This document shows, in pieces, positions 26,026 through 35,243 of a stretch of DNA of 64,000 nucleotides. The position numbers were made by a program, and so were the translations under genes. Source of the stretch: Hyphomonas atlantica corrig. (GTDB taxonomy: Bacteria; Pseudomonadota; Alphaproteobacteria; Caulobacterales; Hyphomonadaceae). Under the pieces are notes generated by a model. The model made no database searches, was not told the origin of the DNA, and saw nothing but the letters and a program-made list of their open reading frames with translations. Numbering within the stretch: the first letter of the stretch is position 1; every line of letters starts with the position of its first letter. Location of the stretch: positions 1 to 64,000 of the forward strand of contig NZ_AWFH01000008.1 of NCBI RefSeq assembly GCF_000682715.1, read 5' to 3'.

Positions 26026-27828
26026 TCAGCCGCTTTGCGGGCGGTTTGCTGTTTCGGGGAGCAGCGCGAGAACCTTGGCCTGTCCGACCCAGTCATCGCG
26101 CAGGATACGGCCCTTGAAATGTTCCAGCTTGTCATCGACCCACTGGATCTCGTCAGGGCCCCATTCCGAAATCTGCCAGAAATAATAGACGCCGATCTCA
26201 TTCAGCAATTCAGCCAGCATCGGACCAATACCGTTCACGCGCTCAAGATCGTCTTCCTCCCCGAAGGCCGCTTCGACCAGCAAATTGGCCTGGTCATCCG
26301 GGCGCATGGCCTGACGAACAGGGTCCTGGCCGCGAATGATCTCGATCTTGTGGACGGTCGTGGTCGTCTCCGGTTGTGGGGCCGGAGGCGGCGGCGGAGG
26401 TGGTGGTGGCGGGGGAGTCGCCGGAGTTTCCGTTGTCGTTGTGGTTTGCGTGAATTGCGCCTGGGACAGCGGAACGCGCTGAGAATAATCAATATCTGTG
26501 CGCGAATAGGCGGTTTCCTGAAGCGTACGCACCATGTGATGCATCGCCGCCATACCGTACTCGATTGAAGTCAGCCGGTCTTCGACCGCCGCCATATTGA
26601 GGCGCGCCTCCATCTTGCGGAGCGAGTTCGTGATTGCCGACATGTCGGGATCCTGAAGCCCGACCACCATCTCCTGCAGCGTGGCCAGACGGCGCTCAAG
26701 CGAGGATGTGTCGGATGTGTCGGATGTGGACTGAATGTCGACGCGCATCGTTGCCAGCGCGGAATCGAGTGTCGCAAGGCGTGCCTGCAGTGGTGACAGG
26801 TCCACAGGTCCACGATCCATACTGGCGACATGGGCCTCAAGTGCAGCGAGCTTCGAATGGAGGGCGGCCGTACCGCCTTCCAGATCGGCCAGCTTGTTAT
26901 GCGTAACGCGGACATGATCCGGCGAAGTCTTCAGGTCGCGTTCGATCTGGCGCAAGGTTTCCGTGACCGGGCCGAGATCCACGTCCGGCACAGTGATCTG
27001 GCTGATCGCGGTTTCAAGCTTGGCAAGGCGGTCGCGCAGGCTGTCCACATCCGGCACACGCAGCGAGGCAAGAGACGAAGACAGTGTTTGCAGACGGATG
27101 GTCATGCTCTCATTGTCAGCCTTGCGCTGGGCATCCAGCCGCTCGGCGAATTCGGCGAGACGGGCTTCCATCTGGCCAAAATCCCCGCGGATCGGATCAA
27201 GATCCGTAACCGGCACATCAAGATTCTCGAGTGCAAGTTCAAGGCGCGCAAGGCCGCTATGGATTGGGCCGAGATCAACTTCAGGAATCTCCGGAAATGC
27301 TGGTATCTCAGGCATTTGTGGCATCGCCGGTGGCTCTGTATTGACCAGCACGTTTACACTGTCTTCGATGCGCGACAGCCGGGCTTCCAGACTGTCCAGA
27401 TCTGTATTCTTCAACTGGCCCACAGCCATGTCGAGATCAGCGAGCCGCGAGATAACCGGGTCAAAGCTTGAGCCGCTATCGGCAAGGCGGGTTTCAATCG
27501 CCTCCAAACGCGCATTCACGGGTGAAATGTCTGGCGTCGGAATGTTTCTCAGACGATCACCCAGACTGTTGATGTTGGCGTGGAATTCATCCCGCGTGAC
27601 CGGCGAAGGCATGGCAGAGAGCCGCTCCTCGATCGCGGCGAAGTGTGCCAGCAAATCGTCACGCGTCACGCCGGCACGCAATTCCGACATGGCGCTATTT
27701 TCCATCAGCTCTTCATAGGACTCGGTGACGTCCTCGTAGCGATTGCGCATCCACCAATAAACCAGAGCTGCCCCCGCCAGCGCGGCAAGCAGCATGAGCA
27801 GCAAGATCTGGATGAGAAGAAACCACAT
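26026..27828 (-). CDS. Membrane-anchored coiled-coil protein with C-terminal helix-hairpin-helix domain
   Basis: A 600-residue protein: one N-terminal transmembrane helix (about 4-27) followed by WWMRNRYED, which suggests that the rest is cytoplasmic. About 350 residues of coiled coil carry at least five degenerate repeats of a VPxVDLxPIxxxLxxLExxL type. A run of 11 prolines (TPPPP..., about 474-486) then leads to a C-terminal helix-hairpin-helix domain with ERVNGIGPMLAELLNEIG and FKGRILRDDWVGQA. This end resembles COG3743-type predicted nuclease/HhH domains also fused to other proteins. The gene follows the OmpA gene by 30 bp. Function unknown; a spacer or tether is likely. Confidence 0.8.
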   Translation of the reverse strand: MWFLLIQILLLMLLAALAGAALVYWWMRNRYEDVTESYEELMENSAMSELRAGVTRDDLLAHFAAIEERLSAMPSPVTRDEFHANINSLGDRLRNIPTPDISPVNARLEAIETRLADSGSSFDPVISRLADLDMAVGQLKNTDLDSLEARLSRIEDSVNVLVNTEPPAMPQMPEIPAFPEIPEVDLGPIHSGLARLELALENLDVPVTDLDPIRGDFGQMEARLAEFAERLDAQRKADNESMTIRLQTLSSSLASLRVPDVDSLRDRLAKLETAISQITVPDVDLGPVTETLRQIERDLKTSPDHVRVTHNKLADLEGGTAALHSKLAALEAHVASMDRGPVDLSPLQARLATLDSALATMRVDIQSTSDTSDTSSLERRLATLQEMVVGLQDPDMSAITNSLRKMEARLNMAAVEDRLTSIEYGMAAMHHMVRTLQETAYSRTDIDYSQRVPLSQAQFTQTTTTTETPATPPPPPPPPPPPAPQPETTTTVHKIEIIRGQDPVRQAMRPDDQANLLVEAAFGEEDDLERVNGIGPMLAELLNEIGVYYFWQISEWGPDEIQWVDDKLEHFKGRILRDDWVGQAKVLALLPETANRPQSG

Positions 27829-27858
27829 GATGTTTACTTTCAGGCTAGCTGGTGGAAT

Positions 27859-29004
27859 TCATTCCGAGACACGGATCACCCGAATCTCGATGCGTCTGTT
27901 CTGGGCGCGACCTGCCGCAGTGGAGTTTGGCGCAACCGGGCTGGCATCGCCATACCCCGTTGCGACTAGTCGGCCAGATGGCACGCCCCGCGCGATCAGT
28001 GCATTGCGCACCGCTTCGGCGCGCGCCTGACTGAGCTGGCGATTGGTTTCCGGCAGACCGGTGCTGTCTGTATAGCCAGCGATGCGCAGAGATCCCGGGC
28101 ATGCGCGCACGGCTTCGGCGACATCATCCAGCAGGCCAGCGCTTGATGCGCCGATCACCGCGCTGGATGACTGGAATTCAATGCGCGCATCGCCCAACAA
28201 TTCTTCAAGTGAACTTTCACAGGAGCTGACCGCTTCGCGTGAGATGACATTGATCGCCCCGACCTCCCCTAACGGGATCGGCTCCAGGGCAAGCTTGCGT
28301 GTGGCGGCGGCTTCGGCGCCCGGAAGCTCGCAATCAAGCGAAAACCGGTTCGTGGTAAACGCAGATACACCGCGGTCGCACTTCGACACCGTGTTTAGGC
28401 CGCGCATGGCGACTTCCAGGAAACCATCGGCGACGGGCTCGTTATTGATCGACAGACTGTCCTGAATGGAAATTACGCGCGGTGGGTCTATTTTCGTGCG
28501 AGCGGCTGCGACGACTTCCTGACGAATTTCCGTGTTCGGCATATCGCCATCAAGTGTCAGCACACCATCAGCCACACGAAACGACCAATCCGTATTGGGG
28601 CCAACGGCACCTTCACCCAGAAGGCTCCAGTCGAAATTTTCTCGAATGCGCGTGACCGGCCTAGCCGATCCGAACAAGGCTGGTGCGCGCGCTTTCCTCA
28701 CTGCGTCGACGGCAGCGTCCGCGGCTTCACGGCTGGGAGGACGCCCTTCGAGCGTGATCCACTGGCCAGAGACACGAGACCGGGCCCAGCTGGCATCAGC
28801 CTCAACCAGCGCCTGCGACGCGGTCCGCTGGGCGGTTGCCTGCACCACACCAAACGCAAAAGGCCAGATCGCGAACAAAAGGAGGAGCCCCAGAGCGGCC
28901 AAAGGAACCACAGCGTAGGGCACAAACGGCAAACGTTCTGCCTCAGCGCGCCGCACCTTGCGCGTGCGCATGAACCGGCCTGCAGTGCTGCTACTGTCGG
29001 TCAA
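27859..29004 (-). CDS. OmpA-family protein with BON-like domains
   Basis: A 381-residue protein with a basic cytoplasmic N-terminus, one transmembrane helix (about 28-52) and a periplasmic part. Two or three BON-like segments (GQWITLEGRPPSREAADAA and DGVLTLDGDMPNTEIRQEV) precede the OmpA/MotB peptidoglycan-binding domain (about 265-381: IEFQSSSAVI, IAGYTDSTGLPETNRQLSQ, ATGYGDASPVAPN, NRRIEIRV). The layout is like mycobacterial ArfA/OmpATb. It should link the inner membrane to the cell wall. It is first in the run of five minus-strand envelope genes. Confidence 0.85.
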   Translation of the reverse strand: MTDSSSTAGRFMRTRKVRRAEAERLPFVPYAVVPLAALGLLLLFAIWPFAFGVVQATAQRTASQALVEADASWARSRVSGQWITLEGRPPSREAADAAVDAVRKARAPALFGSARPVTRIRENFDWSLLGEGAVGPNTDWSFRVADGVLTLDGDMPNTEIRQEVVAAARTKIDPPRVISIQDSLSINNEPVADGFLEVAMRGLNTVSKCDRGVSAFTTNRFSLDCELPGAEAAATRKLALEPIPLGEVGAINVISREAVSSCESSLEELLGDARIEFQSSSAVIGASSAGLLDDVAEAVRACPGSLRIAGYTDSTGLPETNRQLSQARAEAVRNALIARGVPSGRLVATGYGDASPVAPNSTAAGRAQNRRIEIRVIRVSE

Positions 29005-29208
29005 CCGGCCACCCTCTGTTCACGCGCCAAAAACACCCCTCCCGAAACCGGGTCGTGGGTCAAATATTAAACGAAACAAAGGGCCGCAACAACATTCCGA
29101 TCCCGAAATGAAACGTTGCTGGAGACAATATTGCTGTCAATTACTGCAAAAACTCAGCTGTCGCGCGATTTGTATTCAGGCCGGTCAACTGACACGCGAA
29201 CGGCGGAC
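29005..29208 (-). other. Intergenic region with the presumed promoter of the OmpA/caspase gene run
   Basis: 204 bp between cysE and the OmpA gene, both on the minus strand. It is AT-richer than its neighbours. I see no gene, no strong terminator and no recognised promoter motif. Confidence 0.3.
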
Positions 29209-30021
29209 TTACTTGCCCATATCGTCGGGAATCGTCTGATCCATGGTTTCTGCCGGATGGCAGCAGGACGGTCCGCTGACAATTCGCGCCGGAACGCCTG
29301 CCACAGTGCACTTCGCTGGCACGTCTTTCAGCACCACACTACCCGCTGCGACCTTGGCCTCGTCACCGATATGGATGTTGCCGAGAACCTTCGCCCCAAC
29401 GGACAGTAGCACGCCCTTGCCGATCTTCGGATGGCGGTCACCCACTTCCTTGCCGGTTCCGCCGAGCGTGACACCGTGCAGCAATGAACACCCGTCGCCG
29501 ACAATCGCCGTTTCACCAATCGTGATGCCCGACGCATGGTCCAGCATGACAGCCGTCCCTATGCGGGCGGCTGGGTGGATGTCCACGCCGAACAATTCAG
29601 AAGCGCGGCTCTGGAAATGGAAGGACAGCGTTTCACGCCCTTCACGCCAGAGCGAATGAGCAACGCGATAGGTCTGAAGGGCAAGGAAACCCTTGAAGTA
29701 CAGGAAAGGCTGCAACATGCCGCGGCAGGCAGGGTCGCGCTCAAGGACCGCTTGCAGGTCGTCTTCAGCGGCCTCGACCAGTGCATGGTTGGAATCATAG
29801 GTATCGCTGAGAATCTGGCGCACCTGCTGTGTGCTCATGACCGGGCTTTTCAGCTTTTCAGCGAGATGGAAGGAAAGCGCCTGACACAGGGTTGAGTGCG
29901 CCAGGATGGCAGAGTTCAGATAGCTCGCCAGAGCAGGCTCGTCCGCAGCCGCAGCGCGAGCTTCGAAGCGAAGGCGATTCCAGGCTGGTGCGGGTGCACC
30001 GATATCCGGATTGTCTGGCAT
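29209..30021 (-). CDS. cysE: Serine O-acetyltransferase
   Basis: Transfers acetyl from acetyl-CoA to L-serine, making O-acetylserine for cysteine synthesis. The 270-residue protein has the N-terminal helical SATase domain (LASYLNSAILAHSTLCQAL) and a C-terminal left-handed beta-helix with hexapeptide repeats. It includes the active-site region DHASGITIGETAIVGDGC, LLHGVTLGGTGKE and the closing VAGVPARIV. The start at 30021 is supported by GGAAGG 7 nt upstream; an ATG at 30054 is also in frame. The gene stands alone. Confidence 0.95.
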   Translation of the reverse strand: MPDNPDIGAPAPAWNRLRFEARAAAADEPALASYLNSAILAHSTLCQALSFHLAEKLKSPVMSTQQVRQILSDTYDSNHALVEAAEDDLQAVLERDPACRGMLQPFLYFKGFLALQTYRVAHSLWREGRETLSFHFQSRASELFGVDIHPAARIGTAVMLDHASGITIGETAIVGDGCSLLHGVTLGGTGKEVGDRHPKIGKGVLLSVGAKVLGNIHIGDEAKVAAGSVVLKDVPAKCTVAGVPARIVSGPSCCHPAETMDQTIPDDMGK

Positions 30022-30091
30022 ATCTCTTCCTTCCAATGCCTGTCTTTCCGACATGGGCCACTTTTGCCCAAGTGCAAGTCTTTGACCTGCC

Positions 30092-33000
30092 CTATTCGGC
30101 GGGTATTTCCTGACGGTTAAAGATCCGGCGAAACGTTTTCTGCACAGGTTTCATGGTCGTGATGCGGAATACGGCCGGCGTGAAATACAGCGCCAGAAGC
30201 GCGGATCCACTGACCCCGCCGGAGATTCCCGCTGCCAGAGGCATCCAGAAGGAATCCCCCGTCAGCAGGATCGGCACAAAGCCTCCCATTGTCGTCAATG
30301 TCGTCGCCACAATATGGCGCGTCGCATCCACGACAACTTCACGTTGGGCAATCACGTCATCCGCCATTGCAGCCGGATTCGCCCTGAGCAATGACAGAAC
30401 GACGATAGAGCCGTTGATCGCAATGCCGAACAGGCCAAGGCCGCCGATGATGGCATTGAAGCCGAACGGCAGATTGAATAACCACACCCCAAAGAAGGCA
30501 TAGCCAAGCGAGAGAAATCCTGACGCCAGCACCAGCAGCATCATGCGGAACGAATTGAACACCAGCATGATCGCCCCGGCCATCACCATGACGAGTGGGA
30601 CACCGACAGCGGCGAGATTGCCAACAGCGTCGCTGGAATTCTCTGCTTCGCCTCCAATCACGACCTCATATCCAGCGGGAACATGAAACCCGGTTTCCTC
30701 AAACCGCGCCTGATAGTCCGCAAGCACAGGTGCTGGCAGCGTGTATGGATCCAGATAGGCGAGAATCTGGTTCATGCGCTGGCCATTGCGGCGCGTGATC
30801 ACCGCGGTTTCGGGCACAAGCGTCACCTCGCCCAAGGCAGAAATCGGCGTACCAGAGCCAGTGCCAACTGTGGCTGATCGCAAGTCCGTCATCCCAGACC
30901 TGCGCGACATCGGCGCAATCACTTTTACCGGCAACTCTTCCGTCCCCTCCAGCACAGAGCCAGCCCGCACGCCTTCGAGTTCCGCGCTCAGGTCTGCGGC
31001 GATATCGGTCAGGCGTTCACCAGCGAGAGCCGATGCGGCTTCGTCAGCCTGCAGGCGCATCGTGGGCGCGCCCAATTCCAATGACGCGACCGTGTAGGTG
31101 ATGCCGGGTGTTTGTCCGAGAACGTTGCGAATTTCGTCGCCAATCATGTCCAGAGTATCAAAATCATTCCCCATGACGCGCAACTCGATCGGTGCGTCAG
31201 CGGGGGGGCCCTGCTCGAATGGCAGCGCCAGGAAGCGCGCACTTGGAAACTCCTCCCGCACCATGCGCTGGACTTCGCCGACAATCTCATGCGTGCGCTC
31301 ATTTGAATCGAGCTGCACCCAACCTGTCGCAAAGCCTTCAACGCCTTCCGTATTGTTGAGAACATTATAGTAGACACGCGGCGAAGGCTGGCCGAGCACC
31401 CAGGTTACATCTTCAACACCCTCAATGGCACTGATCATGTCGGTGGCGCGATGAACCACATCGACGGTGTCATGAATGTCTGCCTCGGCCGACAATTGGA
31501 ACGTCACCTGAAACTGGTCGCGCTCCGTTTGCGGAAAGAATTGGGATGGCAACTGCCCGACGAGCCAGAAACCGAATATGGCCGGGGCCACACCAATCGC
31601 GATGCCCAGCAGCGGGAAGCGCAAAATGGCCTCGATGGAGGCGCGGTAGCCATCCGAAATATAGTCGTTCATCACGCCGTCCCGCCACCAGCGGCGCGGG
31701 CGTTTTGCGTGGCCAGTCTCCCAGCCGCGCTTGCGGTCGAACCAGCCGGCCATCGCCGGGATCACGGTAATGGAGATGAGGAAAGATGCGGAGATCGCGA
31801 ACACAACTGACAGGCCGATCATGCCAACGAACTCGCCTGCGCCGCCCGGCAACAGGGCGATGGGCGCAAAGGCAAGCGCTGTGGTCAATGTCGACGCGGC
31901 AAGCGGCGCGGCAAGGTGACCCAGACTTTCCCGAATAGCCTCGAAACGGTTCTTGCCCTTGGCGCGCAATTGGTCGAACTCGTCGACCACAACGATGGCG
32001 TTATCGATCAACAAGCCAAGTGAGATGACGAGCCCCGTCACAGACATCTGGTGGAGCGGGTGGCCGAATACGCTGAACAGGATCAGCACCAGGCTGACCG
32101 TAAGCGGAATGGCCATGCCAACAACGATGGCGGACCGCCACCCCATCGTCACGAACAGGACGAGCACAACGATAAAGGCCGAGAATAACAGGCTTTGCGC
32201 CAGGCCGTTCAGGCGATCATTTGTGTAGAGACTCTGATCAAATACAGTCTCTACTTTCAGCCCCGGTGGCGCTGACGCCGCGAATTCATCGGCGATAGCG
32301 CGGGCGCTTTCTGCCCATTTGTCCACGCGCTGTCCAGGCGAGATATAAACGCCGACTAGCACAGTCCGAAGATTGTTTTCATAGGCCTGCTTGGTGGACG
32401 GATCAGCATACCCCTTCTCCACCCGTGCGACATCCGCCACGCGGACGGCCGAGCCGTCAGGCCGCTGCAGAAGCGGCACCTGGCGCACGCGCGAGATGCC
32501 ATCAAACTCACCGCCGACCTCGAGGCCGATTGTGCCACCCTGCCCGCGTAGGCGACCAGCTGGTGTTTTGCTATCGGCCGACGCGATAAGGCCCGCGGCC
32601 TCACGGAAAGACAGCCCCGCTGCCGACAATGCCTGCGGATCGACGACCACACGAACTTCTTCTTCTGGCAAACCGTAGGTTTCCGTTTCCTCGGTGCCAC
32701 CAAGGCGTTGGAATTTGTCTTCGAGGTCCAGTACAAGCCGGCGCATGACAGCAAGGGGAGGCTCTCCCTCGCCTGTCCAGGTCAGACCAACGACCAACGT
32801 CGCAGCGCCCACATACAGTCTTTCAACCTCAGGCGATCCGACGCCAGATGGGAATTGGGCCTGCGCCTCTTCCACTTGCCCCCGGATCAGCGTCCAAGTG
32901 TCATCGACCTCGCCTTCAGTCAGGTCTTCCCGGATCTCGATCCGCACCTGTGAAAAGCCCGCGCGGCTGGTGGATGTCACGTCTTCAATCTCGGCCAACT

Positions 33001-33211
33001 CCATGAGAGCCGCTTCGACAGGTTCCGTGACGAGCGCCTCAACCCGTTCAGCGTCCGCGCCGGGATATGGCGTCAGCACAAAGCCATAGCGCTCGATCAG
33101 GGTCGGGTCTTCCTGACGCCCCAGCGTCAGCATCGCGCCAAGCCCACCGATCAGGACAACCAGGATCGCGAGTATGGCAAGGCGCGGCAGTTTGAAGAAA
33201 AGCGTCGACAT
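30092..33211 (-). CDS. RND-family efflux transporter permease
   Basis: A 1039-residue inner membrane proton-driven exporter of the AcrB/MdtB/HAE-1 type. It has 12 transmembrane helices in two repeats, with an N-terminal helix followed by the first periplasmic loop (GFVLTPYPGADAERVEALV). TM4 contains GLVISLGLLIDNAIVVVDEF, carrying the Asp residues of the proton relay. The second half has the matching FGIAINGSIVVLSLL, where one acidic relay residue is replaced. The gene follows the membrane fusion protein by 5 bp and is in an operon headed by a TetR repressor. The outer membrane factor is not encoded here. Substrates unknown. Confidence 0.93.
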   Translation of the reverse strand: MSTLFFKLPRLAILAILVVLIGGLGAMLTLGRQEDPTLIERYGFVLTPYPGADAERVEALVTEPVEAALMELAEIEDVTSTSRAGFSQVRIEIREDLTEGEVDDTWTLIRGQVEEAQAQFPSGVGSPEVERLYVGAATLVVGLTWTGEGEPPLAVMRRLVLDLEDKFQRLGGTEETETYGLPEEEVRVVVDPQALSAAGLSFREAAGLIASADSKTPAGRLRGQGGTIGLEVGGEFDGISRVRQVPLLQRPDGSAVRVADVARVEKGYADPSTKQAYENNLRTVLVGVYISPGQRVDKWAESARAIADEFAASAPPGLKVETVFDQSLYTNDRLNGLAQSLLFSAFIVVLVLFVTMGWRSAIVVGMAIPLTVSLVLILFSVFGHPLHQMSVTGLVISLGLLIDNAIVVVDEFDQLRAKGKNRFEAIRESLGHLAAPLAASTLTTALAFAPIALLPGGAGEFVGMIGLSVVFAISASFLISITVIPAMAGWFDRKRGWETGHAKRPRRWWRDGVMNDYISDGYRASIEAILRFPLLGIAIGVAPAIFGFWLVGQLPSQFFPQTERDQFQVTFQLSAEADIHDTVDVVHRATDMISAIEGVEDVTWVLGQPSPRVYYNVLNNTEGVEGFATGWVQLDSNERTHEIVGEVQRMVREEFPSARFLALPFEQGPPADAPIELRVMGNDFDTLDMIGDEIRNVLGQTPGITYTVASLELGAPTMRLQADEAASALAGERLTDIAADLSAELEGVRAGSVLEGTEELPVKVIAPMSRRSGMTDLRSATVGTGSGTPISALGEVTLVPETAVITRRNGQRMNQILAYLDPYTLPAPVLADYQARFEETGFHVPAGYEVVIGGEAENSSDAVGNLAAVGVPLVMVMAGAIMLVFNSFRMMLLVLASGFLSLGYAFFGVWLFNLPFGFNAIIGGLGLFGIAINGSIVVLSLLRANPAAMADDVIAQREVVVDATRHIVATTLTTMGGFVPILLTGDSFWMPLAAGISGGVSGSALLALYFTPAVFRITTMKPVQKTFRRIFNRQEIPAE

Positions 33212-33216
33212 GAGAC

Positions 33217-34401
33217 TTAGCCACCATTCACGGCAGCAGCACGGTGCACGTCGCGCGGCTCAACCGGCAAACCCGGCACGATGCGTTGCAAACCATCGGT
33301 TATGACCCGCTCACCTTCTTCGACAGCGCCGCGAACAAAGGCGCGATCCCCATCCGTATGCACCATTTCTACCGGACGGGTGGCGACCTTCCAGCCCGAC
33401 CCGCTCGGCTCCGCTACATAGATCGACCATAGTCCGCGCGACGCGGTAGACAAAGATTTGACCGGCACCCAGAAGCCCGGCTCATCAATGTCTCTCTGCA
33501 TCGTCAGGCGCACAACAGTTCCTGACGCAACCTGCCCCTTGTTCTCGATTTCAAAAACGGCTGCGACAGTGCGCTGCGCCGGATCGATCACGCCGGTGAC
33601 ACTGCGCAAAATGGCCTCGACTGTTCCAACATCGGTCTTGAGATCATAGGTCTCGCCAGGTGTCAGGCGGGCGGCGCTGTTGGCAGGCAGTCCGATGCGA
33701 GCTTCCAGATGCCCCGCCTCGACCAGGTCCAGCACAGGCTGGCCAGCCCCGGCAATGGTACCTTCGTCCGCCATGCGGGAAGTCACCACGCCATCGAAAG
33801 GTGCTGTGATGCGAGACAGGTCTATCTGCACGCGGTAAATGTCTGCCTGCGCCTTGGCTGCTTCAACACGCGCGAGCGCCGTATCTGCCTGCGCCTCAGC
33901 TTCATCCACCGCTTGCTGGGAAACATGCCCCTGCATCTTCAGTTTGCGTTGGCGCTCGACCGTACTCATGGCAAGCGAATGCGCCGCGCGCGCCTCTTCA
34001 ACCACGGCATTCGCCGAAGCCAGTTGCGCACGCAGGCCGCGCGTATCCAAACTGGCAAGGATGCTGCCGCGCTGGACACGGTCGCCAACATCCACAGCAA
34101 TCGATTCAATCCGACCACCGGTCGAGAAGCCAAGCGCGCTGTTGCGTCTGGCTTCGGCAAGACCGGAATAGGCCTCGTTCAATGTGAAAGCCGTGACCAA
34201 TTCGACCGGCGCGACCTGAACGGTCATCGGTATAGGAGCAGCCTTGGCAATCTTCGGCCCTTCTTCGCTGCGCAGGCGCGTCGCCGCGAGCACAAGACCG
34301 ACGCAGACCACCACCAGGATCAGCATGAAGATCAGCCCCTTGATGGCTGTCGGTCGCTTGTCGCGCGACACATCTCCGATATGCGGGTTTGTCTCTGTCA
34401 T
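33217..34401 (-). CDS. RND efflux periplasmic adaptor (membrane fusion protein)
   Basis: A 394-residue HlyD/AcrA-type adaptor with an N-terminal transmembrane anchor (about 21-41, GLIFMLILVVVCVGLVL). A lipoyl/barrel-sandwich half motif (GGRIESIAVDVGDRVQRGSILASLD) precedes a coiled-coil hairpin (about 125-190). The second lipoyl half (RITAPFDGVVTSRMADEGTI) and beta-barrel follow. It bridges the RND pump and an outer membrane channel. Its start codon overlaps the end of the TetR gene by 4 bp (ATGA), and the pump gene follows 5 bp after its stop. Confidence 0.93.
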   Translation of the reverse strand: MTETNPHIGDVSRDKRPTAIKGLIFMLILVVVCVGLVLAATRLRSEEGPKIAKAAPIPMTVQVAPVELVTAFTLNEAYSGLAEARRNSALGFSTGGRIESIAVDVGDRVQRGSILASLDTRGLRAQLASANAVVEEARAAHSLAMSTVERQRKLKMQGHVSQQAVDEAEAQADTALARVEAAKAQADIYRVQIDLSRITAPFDGVVTSRMADEGTIAGAGQPVLDLVEAGHLEARIGLPANSAARLTPGETYDLKTDVGTVEAILRSVTGVIDPAQRTVAAVFEIENKGQVASGTVVRLTMQRDIDEPGFWVPVKSLSTASRGLWSIYVAEPSGSGWKVATRPVEMVHTDGDRAFVRGAVEEGERVITDGLQRIVPGLPVEPRDVHRAAAVNGG

Positions 34402-35108
34402 GTTGCTTGTCCTGAGAGGTCGCCGTTTTCACTCGCGACTGCGGGTTTCAGCAGGCTGCGGATCTGCAGGCTTGCGTGGAATTCTATGAAATCAGTTGCC
34501 GACATGGGCGTTTCGTCCGGCACGAGTTGATGGAACTTTGGAACGTGGATCAATAATTGCGCAAGTCCATGCGACCCGGCCCAAAGAGACTTCGCCGCGA
34601 TGACCGGGTGCAGCGCCGGGTCGAACACGCCAAGTTCCTGCCCTTCGCGCACCATGCTGATCAGCACACCGAAAGCCTGCCCTTTCTGCGACGCCACAAA
34701 CCCGTCCCACGACAGAATTCCGGCACCATTTTCAGGCAGATCATTCTGAATGCTGGAAAATGCGGCCGCGTAGTGGAAAGGGCGTGTCACCGCGGTTTCG
34801 ACATATGTTGCGACACACGCTTTTGCACGCTCGAGAAACGGACGGTCGGCGCTGGAACTGTTGTCGACCTTTTCCAGGAGCCGCTCGAAGAACGCCTCCT
34901 TCAACTCATCAATGAGTTCTTCCTTGGACCCGAAATATTTGTAGATCGCAGAGGGCGAATAATCGATCTCGTCCGCCAAACGGCGGATCGACAAACCTTC
35001 CTCCCCCTCCTTGGCAAACACGCGCTCGGCGGCCGAGATGATGGACTCCCGCACGCGCGACCGACGACGGTCGGCTGGCGTCTCTTCAGGGGCGTCATCT
35101 GTCTGCAT
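34398..35108 (-). CDS. TetR/AcrR family repressor of the efflux operon
   Basis: A 236-residue regulator. The helix-turn-helix lies in residues about 15-60 (ESIISAAERVFAKEGEEGLS, DYSPSAIYKYFGSKEELIDE), and the rest is the helical ligand-binding domain. It is the first gene of the operon and is coupled to the adaptor gene by an ATGA overlap. A perfect 17-bp palindrome lies 31 bp upstream of its start, so autorepression and control of the pump are likely. The start at MQTDDAPEE is chosen because the operator lies just upstream; the frame stays open further without family-like sequence. Confidence 0.92.
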   Translation of the reverse strand: MQTDDAPEETPADRRRSRVRESIISAAERVFAKEGEEGLSIRRLADEIDYSPSAIYKYFGSKEELIDELKEAFFERLLEKVDNSSSADRPFLERAKACVATYVETAVTRPFHYAAAFSSIQNDLPENGAGILSWDGFVASQKGQAFGVLISMVREGQELGVFDPALHPVIAAKSLWAGSHGLAQLLIHVPKFHQLVPDETPMSATDFIEFHASLQIRSLLKPAVASENGDLSGQAT

Positions 35109-35139
35109 TTGACCCAATCTTCGTGCAAAGCGTTCAGAA

Positions 35140-35156
35140 AGTGAACACTGTTCACT
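35140..35156. promoter_or_regulatory. TetR operator palindrome
   Basis: AGTGAAC-ACT-GTTCACT is a perfect 7+3+7 inverted repeat between the TetR gene and the divergent nitroreductase gene. Length and position fit an AcrR-type operator. It could control both directions. Confidence 0.7.
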
Positions 35157-35243
35157 CTTGTACGCTTTTCGGGGCCCAAGCTCAAGACGGCAATTGTTAA
35201 CAGGCGGCTTTAAGTGGGCCTCACGCGAGCCTATGTTGCCGCC

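Noticed and set aside
31643-31650. Second GCGGTAGC octamer
   Set aside because: It lies inside the RND pump gene on the antisense strand, where an ops role makes no sense. It shows that the octamer can occur by chance.
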